Assembly (NCBI GenBank): GCA_051747745.1
Contig: JBNJGL010000005.1
Location: 5,924 to 69,923 of the forward strand
Origin: QPJE01 sp051747745
Lineage (GTDB): Bacteria; Bacillota; Halanaerobiia; Halanaerobiales; Halanaerobiaceae
DNA length: 64,000 nucleotides
Direction: 5' to 3'
Shown piece after piece: positions 15,542 to 24,040 of the stretch (position 1 is its first letter; the number at the start of each line of letters is the position of its first letter). The notes under the pieces were generated by a model. That model ran no database searches and had not been told where the DNA came from. It saw only the letters and a list, made by a program, of their open reading frames with translations. The position numbers and the translations under genes are program-made.

Positions 15542-16322
15542 GGCCCAGCCTCCTTACCTTAACAATTTGCGAAATAATTGAAACTGCTATTTCTTCAGGT
15601 GTTTCACTGCCAATACCTAAACCGATCGGAGCATAAACTCTGTTAATAAATTTTTTGTCAATATTATCTTTTTCCATTAATTCTTCAAAAATAAGGTTCA
15701 CTTTTGTATCACTGCCTATCATACCTATATAAGCAGCATTACTTTTTATTACAGATTTTAAAACCTCATAATCATATTCGTGCCCTCTGGTTACAATAAC
15801 TAGATAATCATTTTTTTTAATATTCAATTCTTTAATATACTCAGAAAAATCTCTGCAGATAAGTTTATCTGCTTCTGGAAAACGCTCTTCATTTACATAT
15901 TCTTTCCTGTCATCAACAACCTCTACATTAAAATTTATCAGCTTTCCCATTTTATATAAAGGAAGTGAAACATGTCCTCCACCAAAAATTATTAATTTTG
16001 GTGTGTTAAAAAGTGGTTCCATATATATTTCAATTTCAGCATCTTTTCTTTTGATTTTTTTGGTTATTATTTTATTGAATTTTAAAGTTTCTATTATTTT
16101 TTTAGAAAAAATATTTTCTATTAATTTGCTCTTATCAGCCTTAACATCTTTTTCAGCAAAAATAAAATCAAAATTTTCGTCAACTATAAATTTAACGCCA
16201 AATAACTTTTGGATTTCATTATTTTCTTTTACACCTTCAACATCAGTTACTATTCCCAGTAAAGCAGATCTGTCACTTTCGAGTATTTTCTTTGCCTTTT
16301 TAAAAAATTCTTTTTCAGACAT
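15534..16322 (-). CDS. XdhC Rossmann-domain protein for molybdenum hydroxylase maturation
   Basis: This 262-residue protein has a poorly conserved N-terminal third and a C-terminal XdhC Rossmann domain: LIIFGGGHVSLPLYKMGKLI near 110, EVVDDRKEYVNEERFPEAD, VIVTRGHEYDYEVLKSVI, YIGMIGSD and APIGLGIGSETPEEIAVSI. Such proteins protect and deliver the cytosine-type cofactor. It pairs with the overlapping small XdhC gene downstream. In selenium-dependent molybdenum hydroxylase (SDMH) clusters an XdhC is expected beside YqeB and YqeC, as found here. Confidence 0.85.
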   Translation of the reverse strand: MSEKEFFKKAKKILESDRSALLGIVTDVEGVKENNEIQKLFGVKFIVDENFDFIFAEKDVKADKSKLIENIFSKKIIETLKFNKIITKKIKRKDAEIEIYMEPLFNTPKLIIFGGGHVSLPLYKMGKLINFNVEVVDDRKEYVNEERFPEADKLICRDFSEYIKELNIKKNDYLVIVTRGHEYDYEVLKSVIKSNAAYIGMIGSDTKVNLIFEELMEKDNIDKKFINRVYAPIGLGIGSETPEEIAVSIISQIVKVRRLGHE

Positions 16323-16460
16323 ATATCTTTCCCCCTGTGATAATTTATTAACTTCCTTTTTCCACAGCTGCTGATATACTCCTCATTAAATTAATGAGTT
16401 TTTAAGATTAATTAAGTTATACAAAAATGATTTTATCAGTTATAAAAAAACGCTGCTGTT

Positions 16461-17201
16461 CTATTTTATTGTTTCCACGACATATTCTTCATAATTATAA
16501 TTTATCAGCAAAACCTTATATATTCCCTGTGAAATTAAAACATCTGCTATTTTTTTAGCTGAACAGTAATTTTCTTCGTTTATCTGAGTTAGAATTGAGA
16601 TATAATTTCTGCATTTATCCTTATAATATCCATAAGATTTTTTTGAAGTTAAAATTTTGACTATAAGCTTTTCATCAATATATTCACCATCAGCTATCTC
16701 AGTTAGCTTATTTATTCTAAAGCTGTTTTTTTTACTTATTTTTTCTCCAAAATTATTCATACCTAAAACCACAGCAATTATATCAGTTCTCTCCGGTATT
16801 ACCGGTTCATGTTCGGCAGGTACCTTTATGTATTTTCCTTTTGCACCATCACCTTCAACCAAAAAATTGCTCTCCGGCAGTCTATCTTTTAGTCTATCCA
16901 GCCAGATTGGAGAAATTCCCTGTATTTTGCCGCAGCTGTCTTTTTCTCTACCAACTACCACTATGTTATCGGCAGCTTTTAGTTTTATCTCTTCTAAATA
17001 AAGATCCATCTTTTCCATATTCTTAATTATTATTTCTTCATGTTCAAAACTGTTAAAAGGGAAAAAGTGTGTTGTCGTGGTAATGATCAAATTATTTTTG
17101 TATTCTGCTGCCAGCCTCTTAATTGAGGTCGTTTTACCACCAGCACCAACAAAAGTTATCATATCATTTTTTCTTACTTCCAAATAATCTTTAAATTTCA
17201 T
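16461..17201 (-). CDS. yqeC: Putative selenium-dependent hydroxylase accessory protein YqeC
   Basis: This 246-residue protein has a P-loop-like GAGGKTTSIKRLAAEY at about 17-32, TTTTHFF near 41, VGREKDSCGKIQG and FLVEGDGAKGKYIKVPAEHE near 115-135, which is the YqeC family core. YqeC occurs almost only with selenium-dependent molybdenum hydroxylases and is predicted to take part in inserting labile selenium. It is nine bp after the moaA stop, so co-transcribed. The exact reaction is not established. Confidence 0.85.
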   Translation of the reverse strand: MKFKDYLEVRKNDMITFVGAGGKTTSIKRLAAEYKNNLIITTTTHFFPFNSFEHEEIIIKNMEKMDLYLEEIKLKAADNIVVVGREKDSCGKIQGISPIWLDRLKDRLPESNFLVEGDGAKGKYIKVPAEHEPVIPERTDIIAVVLGMNNFGEKISKKNSFRINKLTEIADGEYIDEKLIVKILTSKKSYGYYKDKCRNYISILTQINEENYCSAKKIADVLISQGIYKVLLINYNYEEYVVETIK

Positions 17202-17209
17202 ATTCTAAT

Positions 17210-18175
17210 TCAACCACCAATTTGCGACATCGAACGGCAGAACTGAGATTTCTGATTAAAGTTTAAGCTATGTGAAGCCGGTTTTAATTCAACAGCTTTT
17301 TTGTAGGCATTTACAATATCATCTTCTGACATTCTATCTGCTATTTTAACTTCAATATTATTTCCAAGACAGGGTTTTATTTTTCCATCTGCTGTTAATC
17401 TCAATCTATTACAATTTGCACAAAAATTATTACTAATTGCAGATATAAAACCAATACTTCCCTTCGCTCCCTCCACTTTATAATATTTAGCTGGTCCACT
17501 TCCTTCAATTTCAGCTGAATAAAGATTATATTTTTTTGAAATATATTCTTTTATTTTCTCACTGCTGTAGAATTTTTCTTCAGAAATATCTAATCCAAGC
17601 GGCATATATTCTATAAACCTTATGTGCAGATTTTTTATGCGGCTCAATTCCACAAAATCATCGATTTCGTTATCATTAAATCCTTTAATAACAACTACAT
17701 TAATCTTAACCGGACTCAAATCTAAGTTTAAAGCAGCTTCAATTCCTGCTTTAACATCATCAAAATGATCTCTACGGGTGATTTTTTCGTAATTTTCTTT
17801 ATTTAAAGTATCCAAACTTATATTGACTCTATCCAAACCTGATTTTTTTAATCTTTCTCCAAGTTTAGCTAAAAGAACTCCATTTGTTGTCATCGTTATT
17901 TCTTCCAGCCCCAATTCAGAAAGAGCATAAATTAAGCTGTCCAGTCCTTTCCTAACAAGTGGTTCACCACCTGTAATTCTCACTTTTTTTATCCCTAATT
18001 CTACTCCAGTCCTGACAATTTTAATAATATCTTCATAGGATAATATTTGCGAATGTCCCTTATCATCTATACCATCTTCCGGCATACAGTAAATACAGCG
18101 GAGATTGCAGCGGTCAGTTACTGAAATTCTTAAGTAATTTATTTTTCTTCCAAATTTATCAATTAATTCTTTCAT
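17210..18175 (-). CDS. moaA: GTP 3',8-cyclase MoaA
   Basis: This radical-SAM enzyme starts molybdopterin synthesis from GTP. The first cluster motif is CNLRCIYCMPEDG (CxxxCxxC) near residue 23; the second, C-terminal cluster motif is FCANCNRLRLTADGKIKPCLG near 260. Conserved ITGGEPLVRKG and SLDTLNKENYEKITRR are present. Length (~321 residues) is usual. The ATG at 18175 is preferred to the one at 18190 because GGGG lies nine bases upstream. Other cofactor genes (moaC, moaE, moaD) are not in the window, so this gene may boost supply for the local enzyme. Confidence 0.92.
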   Translation of the reverse strand: MKELIDKFGRKINYLRISVTDRCNLRCIYCMPEDGIDDKGHSQILSYEDIIKIVRTGVELGIKKVRITGGEPLVRKGLDSLIYALSELGLEEITMTTNGVLLAKLGERLKKSGLDRVNISLDTLNKENYEKITRRDHFDDVKAGIEAALNLDLSPVKINVVVIKGFNDNEIDDFVELSRIKNLHIRFIEYMPLGLDISEEKFYSSEKIKEYISKKYNLYSAEIEGSGPAKYYKVEGAKGSIGFISAISNNFCANCNRLRLTADGKIKPCLGNNIEVKIADRMSEDDIVNAYKKAVELKPASHSLNFNQKSQFCRSMSQIGG

Positions 18176-18208
18176 AAAATCAATCCCCATTCTGATAAAA
18201 TTTGTATT

Positions 18209-18958
18209 TTAATGAGCACAAAAACAAAGTCTGGGCAAATCTGCCAGAACTGCCGCTCCTGCAATTGTATTTCCAAAAAAGTAATACTCTTTGCTGTATT
18301 TATTTAAAATATCAATGATATTGTCTATTGAATTATTGACCACGGAAGATCCTGTAACAAGTACCAGATCTGACTCTTTAATAAGCTTTTCTGTGTCAGT
18401 ATTACCATCCCATATTTTAACACCATCTTTATATTCAGAAATTAATTTCGGATTTAAATCAGTCACTTTAACATTTTCGTTTCCAAAGACTTTACTGCAT
18501 TCTTCAGTTATTGCCGGCTGATAACCAATTATACCAATATGTTCGGCATCACTATTTTGTCTTATCCAGTTTACCATTTCCTGAGAACATTCATGTGGCT
18601 CCTGATCTCTGCAGTGTATCGTTTTTTCTGCCATATTTAAATGATTTAAAACAGCATTAACAGTAGAAATAAAAAGTGCTCTGTGATAATTATTATCCAA
18701 TTTTAAATCGATAATATCTGCGATAGATCCACTAAATCTGCCCGGATGATCGGTAAAAGCCTGACCCAAACTGCCCGAATAATCTGCCTGTATCATCACT
18801 TCTTTTCCGATCAGCAGTGGAAAATCATCTCTGCCGGGATTACCTATAGCCTCTTCTGGAGAAAGGCCCATTATTTCTATATCAATTTTATCTTTTTCTA
18901 TACTGTAATCTTTTATTATTTCAAAAAACTCGTTTTTAGTTTTTTTCAATACACCCAT
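18209..18958 (-). CDS. DUF4213/DUF364 Rossmann-like protein
   Basis: This 249-residue cytoplasmic protein has an N-terminal helical/strand region (DUF4213-like) and a C-terminal DUF364 domain with HIGIIGYQPAITEECSK, KVTDLNPKLI, SDLVLVTGSSVVNNSID and FFGNTIAGAAVLADLPRLC. DUF364 proteins are often called putative heavy-metal chelatases and cluster with molybdenum or iron-siderophore functions. It ends with a CFCAH tail whose two cysteines and histidine could bind metal. Between moaA and a MoeA-like gene, a role in cofactor or metal handling is likely; the reaction is unknown. Confidence 0.75.
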   Translation of the reverse strand: MGVLKKTKNEFFEIIKDYSIEKDKIDIEIMGLSPEEAIGNPGRDDFPLLIGKEVMIQADYSGSLGQAFTDHPGRFSGSIADIIDLKLDNNYHRALFISTVNAVLNHLNMAEKTIHCRDQEPHECSQEMVNWIRQNSDAEHIGIIGYQPAITEECSKVFGNENVKVTDLNPKLISEYKDGVKIWDGNTDTEKLIKESDLVLVTGSSVVNNSIDNIIDILNKYSKEYYFFGNTIAGAAVLADLPRLCFCAH

Positions 18959-18984
18959 CTTATATCACTTCCATTTCCAAAATA

Positions 18985-20013
18985 TTAATTTATTTTTCCA
19001 AAAGAACAGTTTGGATACTGACAGACTTCACAGTGCCTGCAGAAACCACCTAAACTCAGCTGAACAATGTCTTCTCTGCTTATTTTTTCTCCAGCCAGTA
19101 TTCGAGGATAAATCAGATCAAAAACAGTAATTTTATAAAAAAGAACACAGGCCGGCAGCCCTAAAATAGGGATATCATCTAAATATGCCATCATTAATTT
19201 ATTTCCCGGCAGTACAGGAGCTCCATAACTAATAATTTCTGCTCCGGTAGCTCTTATACCAGAAGGTGTCAGATCATCAGGGTCAACTGACATACCACCT
19301 CCGGTTATTAACACTTCTGCTCCCTTTTCTTTCAAATCAAATAGAGCCTTTTTTATTAAATCTTTATCATCAGGAACAAAGGTAAAATCCAGTAATTCTC
19401 CCCCCCATCTTTTCAGTTTGCTTTTAATTGTAGGCACAAATTTATCTTCTATTCTCCCGTGATAAACTTCATTTCCGGTGACAACCAGCCCTATCTTATA
19501 ATTATTAAATTGAGAAACCTCAAAAATATATTTATCAGCAGCCATGTTTTCAATCTCTTTGATTATTTTTTCGCTGATAACGAGTGGGTTTATTCTAATT
19601 CCAGCTGCACTGTCCCCTTTTTTGACAGGAACTTTACTATGTATTGAGGTTATTAACACATCCTTAACATTATTTGCTTTCAGCAGAAGTTCTTTATTTA
19701 TTTTCATTATACCGGAATAAGAAGCCTCCAATGTTACCTTACCTTCTTCAGGACCGGCAAACGTAAACCCCTCACCACAGACAGCTTCTGCAATTCTCAA
19801 AGCTGCTTCATCTTCATGTAAATCATCTGACTTAAGATCAATAATATATAGACTTTCTTTTCCCATATCTCTCAGTACTGAAATATCTTCTTCTTCCACC
19901 ACATGACCTTTTTTAAAACGAGCTCCCTTGTACTCACCAGGAATGATTTGTGTCATATCATGTGCTATCGTTTTTCCCACAGCATTTTTTACAGGAATTT
20001 TTTTATAGTCCAT
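18985..20013 (-). CDS. MoeA-like molybdopterin-binding protein with cysteine-rich tail
   Basis: This 342-residue protein is related to molybdopterin molybdotransferase. The N-terminal part (VKNAVGKTIAHDMTQIIPGE) is followed by the MoCF-binding domain from about 180: KIGLVVTGNEVYHGRIED, LITGGGMSVDPDDLTPSGIR, GAPVLPGNKLMMAYLDDIPI and LGLPACVLFY. It is shorter than MoeA and lacks the C-terminal MoeA domain IV; instead it ends in GGFCRHCEVCQYPNCSFGK, four cysteines that could hold a metal. This shape is typical of MoeA paralogues near SDMH genes, perhaps a dedicated molybdenum or selenium inserter. Confidence 0.85.
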   Translation of the reverse strand: MDYKKIPVKNAVGKTIAHDMTQIIPGEYKGARFKKGHVVEEEDISVLRDMGKESLYIIDLKSDDLHEDEAALRIAEAVCGEGFTFAGPEEGKVTLEASYSGIMKINKELLLKANNVKDVLITSIHSKVPVKKGDSAAGIRINPLVISEKIIKEIENMAADKYIFEVSQFNNYKIGLVVTGNEVYHGRIEDKFVPTIKSKLKRWGGELLDFTFVPDDKDLIKKALFDLKEKGAEVLITGGGMSVDPDDLTPSGIRATGAEIISYGAPVLPGNKLMMAYLDDIPILGLPACVLFYKITVFDLIYPRILAGEKISREDIVQLSLGGFCRHCEVCQYPNCSFGKIN

Positions 20014-20063
20014 TCAGCTCCCCCCCAGATTTTTAAATTTTAAACCAGTTCAAATATATGCAA

Positions 20064-21119
20064 TTAAATATCACCATTTAAAACTTTTATTTTTTTAAAG
20101 TTAAAAGTCAGCCAGGCAGTATCATTTTTGCTCAACTTCATGTTTTTATAAATATCTGCTGCCATCTTTACTTTTATTTTTCTATCAACCATAAAGACAC
20201 ATTCAATATAAGTGGAATTTTTTTTAATTTCAATTAATTCTGCTTTAACTCTGTTAATATCAGGCCCGGGTGGTTTACATTTAGATACATATATATCTTC
20301 AGGTAAAATCGCTATTTTTCTTATGCTTTTTTTGGGACTGGCAACAACAAAGTTTAACTTCCCACATTTTATCTCTTTTAAGTAAAGATTCATTTCCTTA
20401 CATCTGCTGCAGATAAATATATTGGGTTCTCCTATAAACTCAGTAACATTTTTGTTCTTCGGTTTAAAAAATACTCTATCTGCTATATCTACCTGTTCAA
20501 TAACACCATTATTAATTACTGCTATCCTATCTGCCATTTCTTCTGCTTCGGAAAAATTGTGAGTTACATAAACGGTAGTTATATTCAATTTTCTCTGCAG
20601 CATTTTTATTTCCATTCTTAAATGTTTGGATATGCGGTAGTCCAGACTGCTCATCGGTTCATCCAGAAGTAATATATCCGGAGAATACACTAAAGCTCTG
20701 GCCAGAGCAATTCTCTGTTTTTCTCCCCCACTTAAATTTTTAGAATATCGTTCTTTAAGTTCAGTTATATTAAATAAATCTATTATATGTTCAACCTTTT
20801 CTTTAATCTCATCTTTAGAAAATCCCTTTGTTTTTAATCCATAGGCTATGTTATCATATACATTCAAATGTGGAAAAAGATTTATATTCTGGAAAAGATA
20901 CCCGACATTTCTTTTCCCCGGCACTAAATTATTAACATTATTTTCTCCAAAATAGATTGAACCACTGTAGTCAACTATTCCTGCAATAGCTTTTAAAAGA
21001 GTTGTCTTACCTGAACCAGATGGACCCAGGAGAACCATTAATTCTCCATCTTTTATGGTAAAATTCATTTTTTTAAGACAAAATTCAGTTGAAAGATCCT
21101 TTATTTTGATATCAGGCAT
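20064..21119 (-). CDS. ABC transporter ATP-binding protein, ModC/WtpC-like with TOBE-type tail
   Basis: This 351-residue ATPase has Walker A GPSGSGKTT at about 33, Q-loop FQNINLFPHLNVYDNI, signature LSGGEKQRIALARAL, Walker B ILLLDEPMSSLD and H-loop TVYVTHNFSEAEEMAD. The C-terminal ~120 residues resemble a regulatory TOBE-like module and contain FICSRCKEMNLYLKEIKCGK with three cysteines. The ATPase looks like molybdate/tungstate or iron-type CUT subunits, whereas the partner permease and binding protein are of the SsuC/SsuA (nitrate-sulfonate-taurine) type. The substrate is therefore uncertain. Confidence 0.8.
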   Translation of the reverse strand: MPDIKIKDLSTEFCLKKMNFTIKDGELMVLLGPSGSGKTTLLKAIAGIVDYSGSIYFGENNVNNLVPGKRNVGYLFQNINLFPHLNVYDNIAYGLKTKGFSKDEIKEKVEHIIDLFNITELKERYSKNLSGGEKQRIALARALVYSPDILLLDEPMSSLDYRISKHLRMEIKMLQRKLNITTVYVTHNFSEAEEMADRIAVINNGVIEQVDIADRVFFKPKNKNVTEFIGEPNIFICSRCKEMNLYLKEIKCGKLNFVVASPKKSIRKIAILPEDIYVSKCKPPGPDINRVKAELIEIKKNSTYIECVFMVDRKIKVKMAADIYKNMKLSKNDTAWLTFNFKKIKVLNGDI

Positions 21120-21122
21120 AAT

Positions 21123-21878
21123 TTACCTCCACTGATCAGTAAATTTGGATTCTAAAAGAACTATTGTTTTTTCAAATAAAAAGCACATAAGTGACAGCAG
21201 CAGCAAACAGACTATAATTATGTCAACTCTTACAAGATTTTCTGCCTTCATCATTAAAGCTCCAATACCTGTTGGTATTGCGATCATTTCAGCTGCAATA
21301 ACTACCCGCCAGGCCATTCCGGATTCTAATTTTAAACCGGTAAAAATACTCGGCAGAGCAAGTGGGATAATAATTGTAAATAGTATTTTGATTTCTGATG
21401 CTCCCAGAGTTCTGGCTGCATTTATTAAATTATTATCTACTCCTTTGATTCCAGCTAAAGTATTATATACTACTGGAAAAAAACAGCATATAAATATTAT
21501 AAGTACTGGAACCAGATTGTTTACTCCAAAAAATATTATAAAAAGCGGCAGCCAGCCCAGAGCAGGTATCGGATAGGTCAAACTTATTATTAAACCTAAA
21601 AATTGATTGACATTTTCTTTCCATCCCATTAAAATACCAACAACCAGGCCAAAAAATGAACCAAGAAAAGATCCTGCTAAAACTCTTAATAAACTGCTGT
21701 AGAAACTTTTAATCAGTACTCCATTTATAATTAAATTATAGAATTCTACTATTATTTCTCTAATTGAAGGTAAAAAGTTGTTTTCAAAGATTAAATTTAA
21801 AGATGCTGCACTTTCCCAGACTATAACAAATATTAAAACAGGCACCAGTCCTTTTAAGTTATAATTAAATTTATTCAT
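21123..21878 (-). CDS. ABC transporter permease, SsuC/TauC type
   Basis: This 251-residue integral membrane protein has about six helices. The family loop is visible as AARTLGASEIKILFTIIIPLALPSIFTGLKLESGMAWRVVIAAEM split over residues 155-205, preceded by SLTYPIPALGWLPLFIIFFG, which is characteristic of the nitrate/sulfonate/taurine permease family. Its start overlaps the end of the binding-protein gene by 8 bp and it ends just before the ATPase gene, so the three form one importer. Confidence 0.85.
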   Translation of the reverse strand: MNKFNYNLKGLVPVLIFVIVWESAASLNLIFENNFLPSIREIIVEFYNLIINGVLIKSFYSSLLRVLAGSFLGSFFGLVVGILMGWKENVNQFLGLIISLTYPIPALGWLPLFIIFFGVNNLVPVLIIFICCFFPVVYNTLAGIKGVDNNLINAARTLGASEIKILFTIIIPLALPSIFTGLKLESGMAWRVVIAAEMIAIPTGIGALMMKAENLVRVDIIIVCLLLLSLMCFLFEKTIVLLESKFTDQWR

Positions 21879-22869
21879 TATGCAGATACCTCAAATCTAA
21901 TATTTCTTTTACATTAAATTTTTCTATATATCCTAAATCTGACATGTAATCAATAACACTCTGAACCTGATCTGCATCAATTTCTGTTGTGAATTCCAGC
22001 TCTTTTTCAATAGAATCTTTAATAATATCTGGAGTAATGGTGCTGATTTTATTATTATCTTCCATTAAATATGATTCTCCACCTGCCTGAAGCGCCTCAG
22101 AAACTATAACAGAAGCTTCTTCAGGATTATCTTTTACAAATTGGGTTGATCTTCTGTTGATTTCAACCAGCTTTTTGACCTGTTTGCTGTTTTTTTCTAT
22201 TAAATCTTCTGTTACAACTAAAACACTACCCTGCATTTCAGGCCACAATTCTTTAGCATTTGTTAATATTTTAAATCCCATTTTCTCTCCCATACTTGGA
22301 TACTGTTCCGGCATAACACCAGCCTGAATCTTATTATTTTTAAGAGAAAGAAGAACCTTATTGGGACTCATCCTGCGGATGTTATTCATTACTTTTTCTT
22401 TGTCCAGATTTTTTTCTTCTATATATTTATGTAACAAAAGATCTGCCGGACTTCCTTCTCGAGGACAGCCAATTGCTATATCTTCTTTTTCCATATCTCT
22501 ATCTGTACTTATATGCTCTGAGTTAACCAAAATTCCATAGCCATATTTATGTGTTCCTGCTACTATTTTAATAGGAACTTTCCCATTGGCAAAAGCAGTA
22601 ACTGCAGGAACAAGACAGATATAGGCTGCATTTACATCTCCCCTGCTTAAAGCAGCTGACAGAGCCATACCGGTTGAGTAAGTATCAAAAGAACTGATAT
22701 TTAAGTCATATTCTTCAAACCATCCTTTGTTTTCAGCAACAAAAAAGCTGGCAGCATGATCCATAAATTCAACTGCAATCTTTACCGGTATATCTTCTGC
22801 AGCTGCCTTATAATTAAATACTGTTATTAAAAGAAATATTATCATGATAAAAATTAATGGTTTTTTCAT
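21871..22869 (-). CDS. ABC substrate-binding protein, SsuA/NMT1-like
   Basis: This ~332-residue exported protein has signal peptide MKKPLIFIMIIFLLITVFNY, cleavage near KAAA. The NMT1/SsuA fold is indicated by VKIAVEFMDHAASFFVAENK, GWFEEYDLNISSFDTYSTGM, AALSRGDVNAAYICLVPAV and IAGTHKYGYGILVNSE. The ATG at 22867-22869 with GAGGGA upstream is chosen over the GTG at 22887. Located between YqeB and cofactor genes, it could import molybdate/tungstate-like ions, a cofactor precursor or the hydroxylase substrate; sequence alone does not decide. Confidence 0.8.
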   Translation of the reverse strand: MKKPLIFIMIIFLLITVFNYKAAAEDIPVKIAVEFMDHAASFFVAENKGWFEEYDLNISSFDTYSTGMALSAALSRGDVNAAYICLVPAVTAFANGKVPIKIVAGTHKYGYGILVNSEHISTDRDMEKEDIAIGCPREGSPADLLLHKYIEEKNLDKEKVMNNIRRMSPNKVLLSLKNNKIQAGVMPEQYPSMGEKMGFKILTNAKELWPEMQGSVLVVTEDLIEKNSKQVKKLVEINRRSTQFVKDNPEEASVIVSEALQAGGESYLMEDNNKISTITPDIIKDSIEKELEFTTEIDADQVQSVIDYMSDLGYIEKFNVKEILDLRYLHNE

Positions 22870-22972
22870 TATTAATCCCTCTTTCACTTTTAAAGATTAA
22901 TATTTTCTTTTTAAATGCCTTTTAACAATTACTGTGCTATTCAAATAATAACTTTTCAATTATCTTATATCT

Positions 22973-23785
22973 TTAATCTTCATCTTTTGAGAAATATAAA
23001 ACTGCTTCCAGAACACCTCCACCAATAGCAAGTGCTTTTTCGGAAATAGTAAAACAGTATTCTTTTATATTTCTATTATCTATATCTCCGATTTTTTCGT
23101 GGTCTGCAACTTCGATACCTGGATATATCATACCCCTTATTACTCCAGATATTTTTGCTTTTACCGGTATAGAATCAACATAACCAAAAACCTCACCTTT
23201 TTCAATTTTTTCTCCTATTTTTCTTTCACTTGTAAAGGTGCCTTCAGCAGGAGCACTTACAACTCTTTCTATACTGTAGCCGGGCACTTCTCCCGGTCTT
23301 TTTTTATACGACATCGCTTCACCCTGATAAATTGCTCTTCCTAAATAGTGTCCGCGATAAGTTTCAATCACAGCATTCACATTAGCTCCTGCTTTAAAAC
23401 CAGGTCCCAAACCAATTACAATGCTTCCTTCACCCATTTCTGTATCATTTTTCCTCTTCATCATGCGGGCATCAACAACAATTTCTGGCTTTATTAACTT
23501 TTTAAAATCTTCCACATGACACCTGTTAAATACCGGTATAATCCCCTCTGACCATAATTTATTTATCTCATTAATATTGTCTATATATACTGAAGTAATA
23601 CCTTCAACTTCCCATTTTCCTCTGTAAACACATTCTGCAAAAGAAACTGTCCTCCTGACAACAGTTGGATTTTCAATTTCGCTCATAGCTATATTAAAGC
23701 CTGCTTTATACAATCTGTAAGCAGTACCTGACGCTATATCGCCCGCACCTTTGATTAAAACATTTCCTGTAAAACTTTTACTCAT
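22973..23785 (-). CDS. yqeB: Selenium-dependent molybdenum hydroxylase system protein YqeB (EF2563 family)
   Basis: This 270-residue protein is the genomic hallmark of SDMH enzymes. Recognised by VLIKGAGDIASGTAYRLYKAGF at the N terminus (Rossmann), MSEIENPTVVRRTVSFAECV, DARMMKRKND, VIGLGPGFKAGANVNAVIET and the C-terminal AIGGGVLEAVLYF. A GGAGG site precedes the ATG. It opens the maturation part of the island, 255 bp after etfA, with its own leader containing an inverted repeat. Its reaction is not known; co-occurrence with SelD and YqeC is established. Confidence 0.9.
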   Translation of the reverse strand: MSKSFTGNVLIKGAGDIASGTAYRLYKAGFNIAMSEIENPTVVRRTVSFAECVYRGKWEVEGITSVYIDNINEINKLWSEGIIPVFNRCHVEDFKKLIKPEIVVDARMMKRKNDTEMGEGSIVIGLGPGFKAGANVNAVIETYRGHYLGRAIYQGEAMSYKKRPGEVPGYSIERVVSAPAEGTFTSERKIGEKIEKGEVFGYVDSIPVKAKISGVIRGMIYPGIEVADHEKIGDIDNRNIKEYCFTISEKALAIGGGVLEAVLYFSKDED

Positions 23786-23917
23786 AATTTTCCTCCTTAT
23801 AAACTTTTAGTATTCTGACTATCTTTATTATAATTATATTGGCTGCATTATTACTATTTATCTGTACTTTATGGCACTATAATATTTTTTTGACGTAACA
23901 TTCTCTTTATATTTAAA

Positions 23918-23988
23918 GATGTATAACGGAAACAAAAATATATATTTGTTTAAATCACTAGATTTTATTTGCCTTATCTTTATACATC
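23918..23988 (-). repeat. Structured 71-nt element with inverted GATGTATAA/TTATACATC arms in the yqeB leader
   Basis: Nine-base perfect arms enclose 53 nt that can form two smaller hairpins (AGAT/ATCT and AAACAAA/TTTGTTT), a three-way-junction layout on the minus strand about 133 bp before the yqeB start. It does not carry the conserved nucleotides of the purine, TPP or Moco riboswitches as I know them. It could be a leader RNA or an operator pair. Confidence 0.4.
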
Positions 23989-24010
23989 ACAACCTGTACC
24001 GCAAAATTAT

Positions 24011-24022
24011 TAACCCGGGTTA
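24011..24022 (-). repeat. 12-bp perfect palindrome after etfA
   Basis: TAACCCGGGTTA sits about 20 bp past the etfA stop, followed on the minus strand by AATAATTTTG. It is a weak terminator candidate or a small operator; the GC centre is unusual in this AT-rich DNA. Confidence 0.35.
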
Positions 24023-24040
24023 TATTAATTTTACAGCATT

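Noticed and set aside
21145..21576. A long plus-strand reading frame opposite the ABC permease
   Set aside because: It mirrors the codon pattern of the clearly real permease, has no ribosome site and no recognisable product.
23918..23988. Purine-, TPP- or Moco-riboswitch interpretation of the yqeB leader element
   Set aside because: The three-way-junction shape is suggestive, but the conserved loop and junction nucleotides of these classes as I know them are missing.
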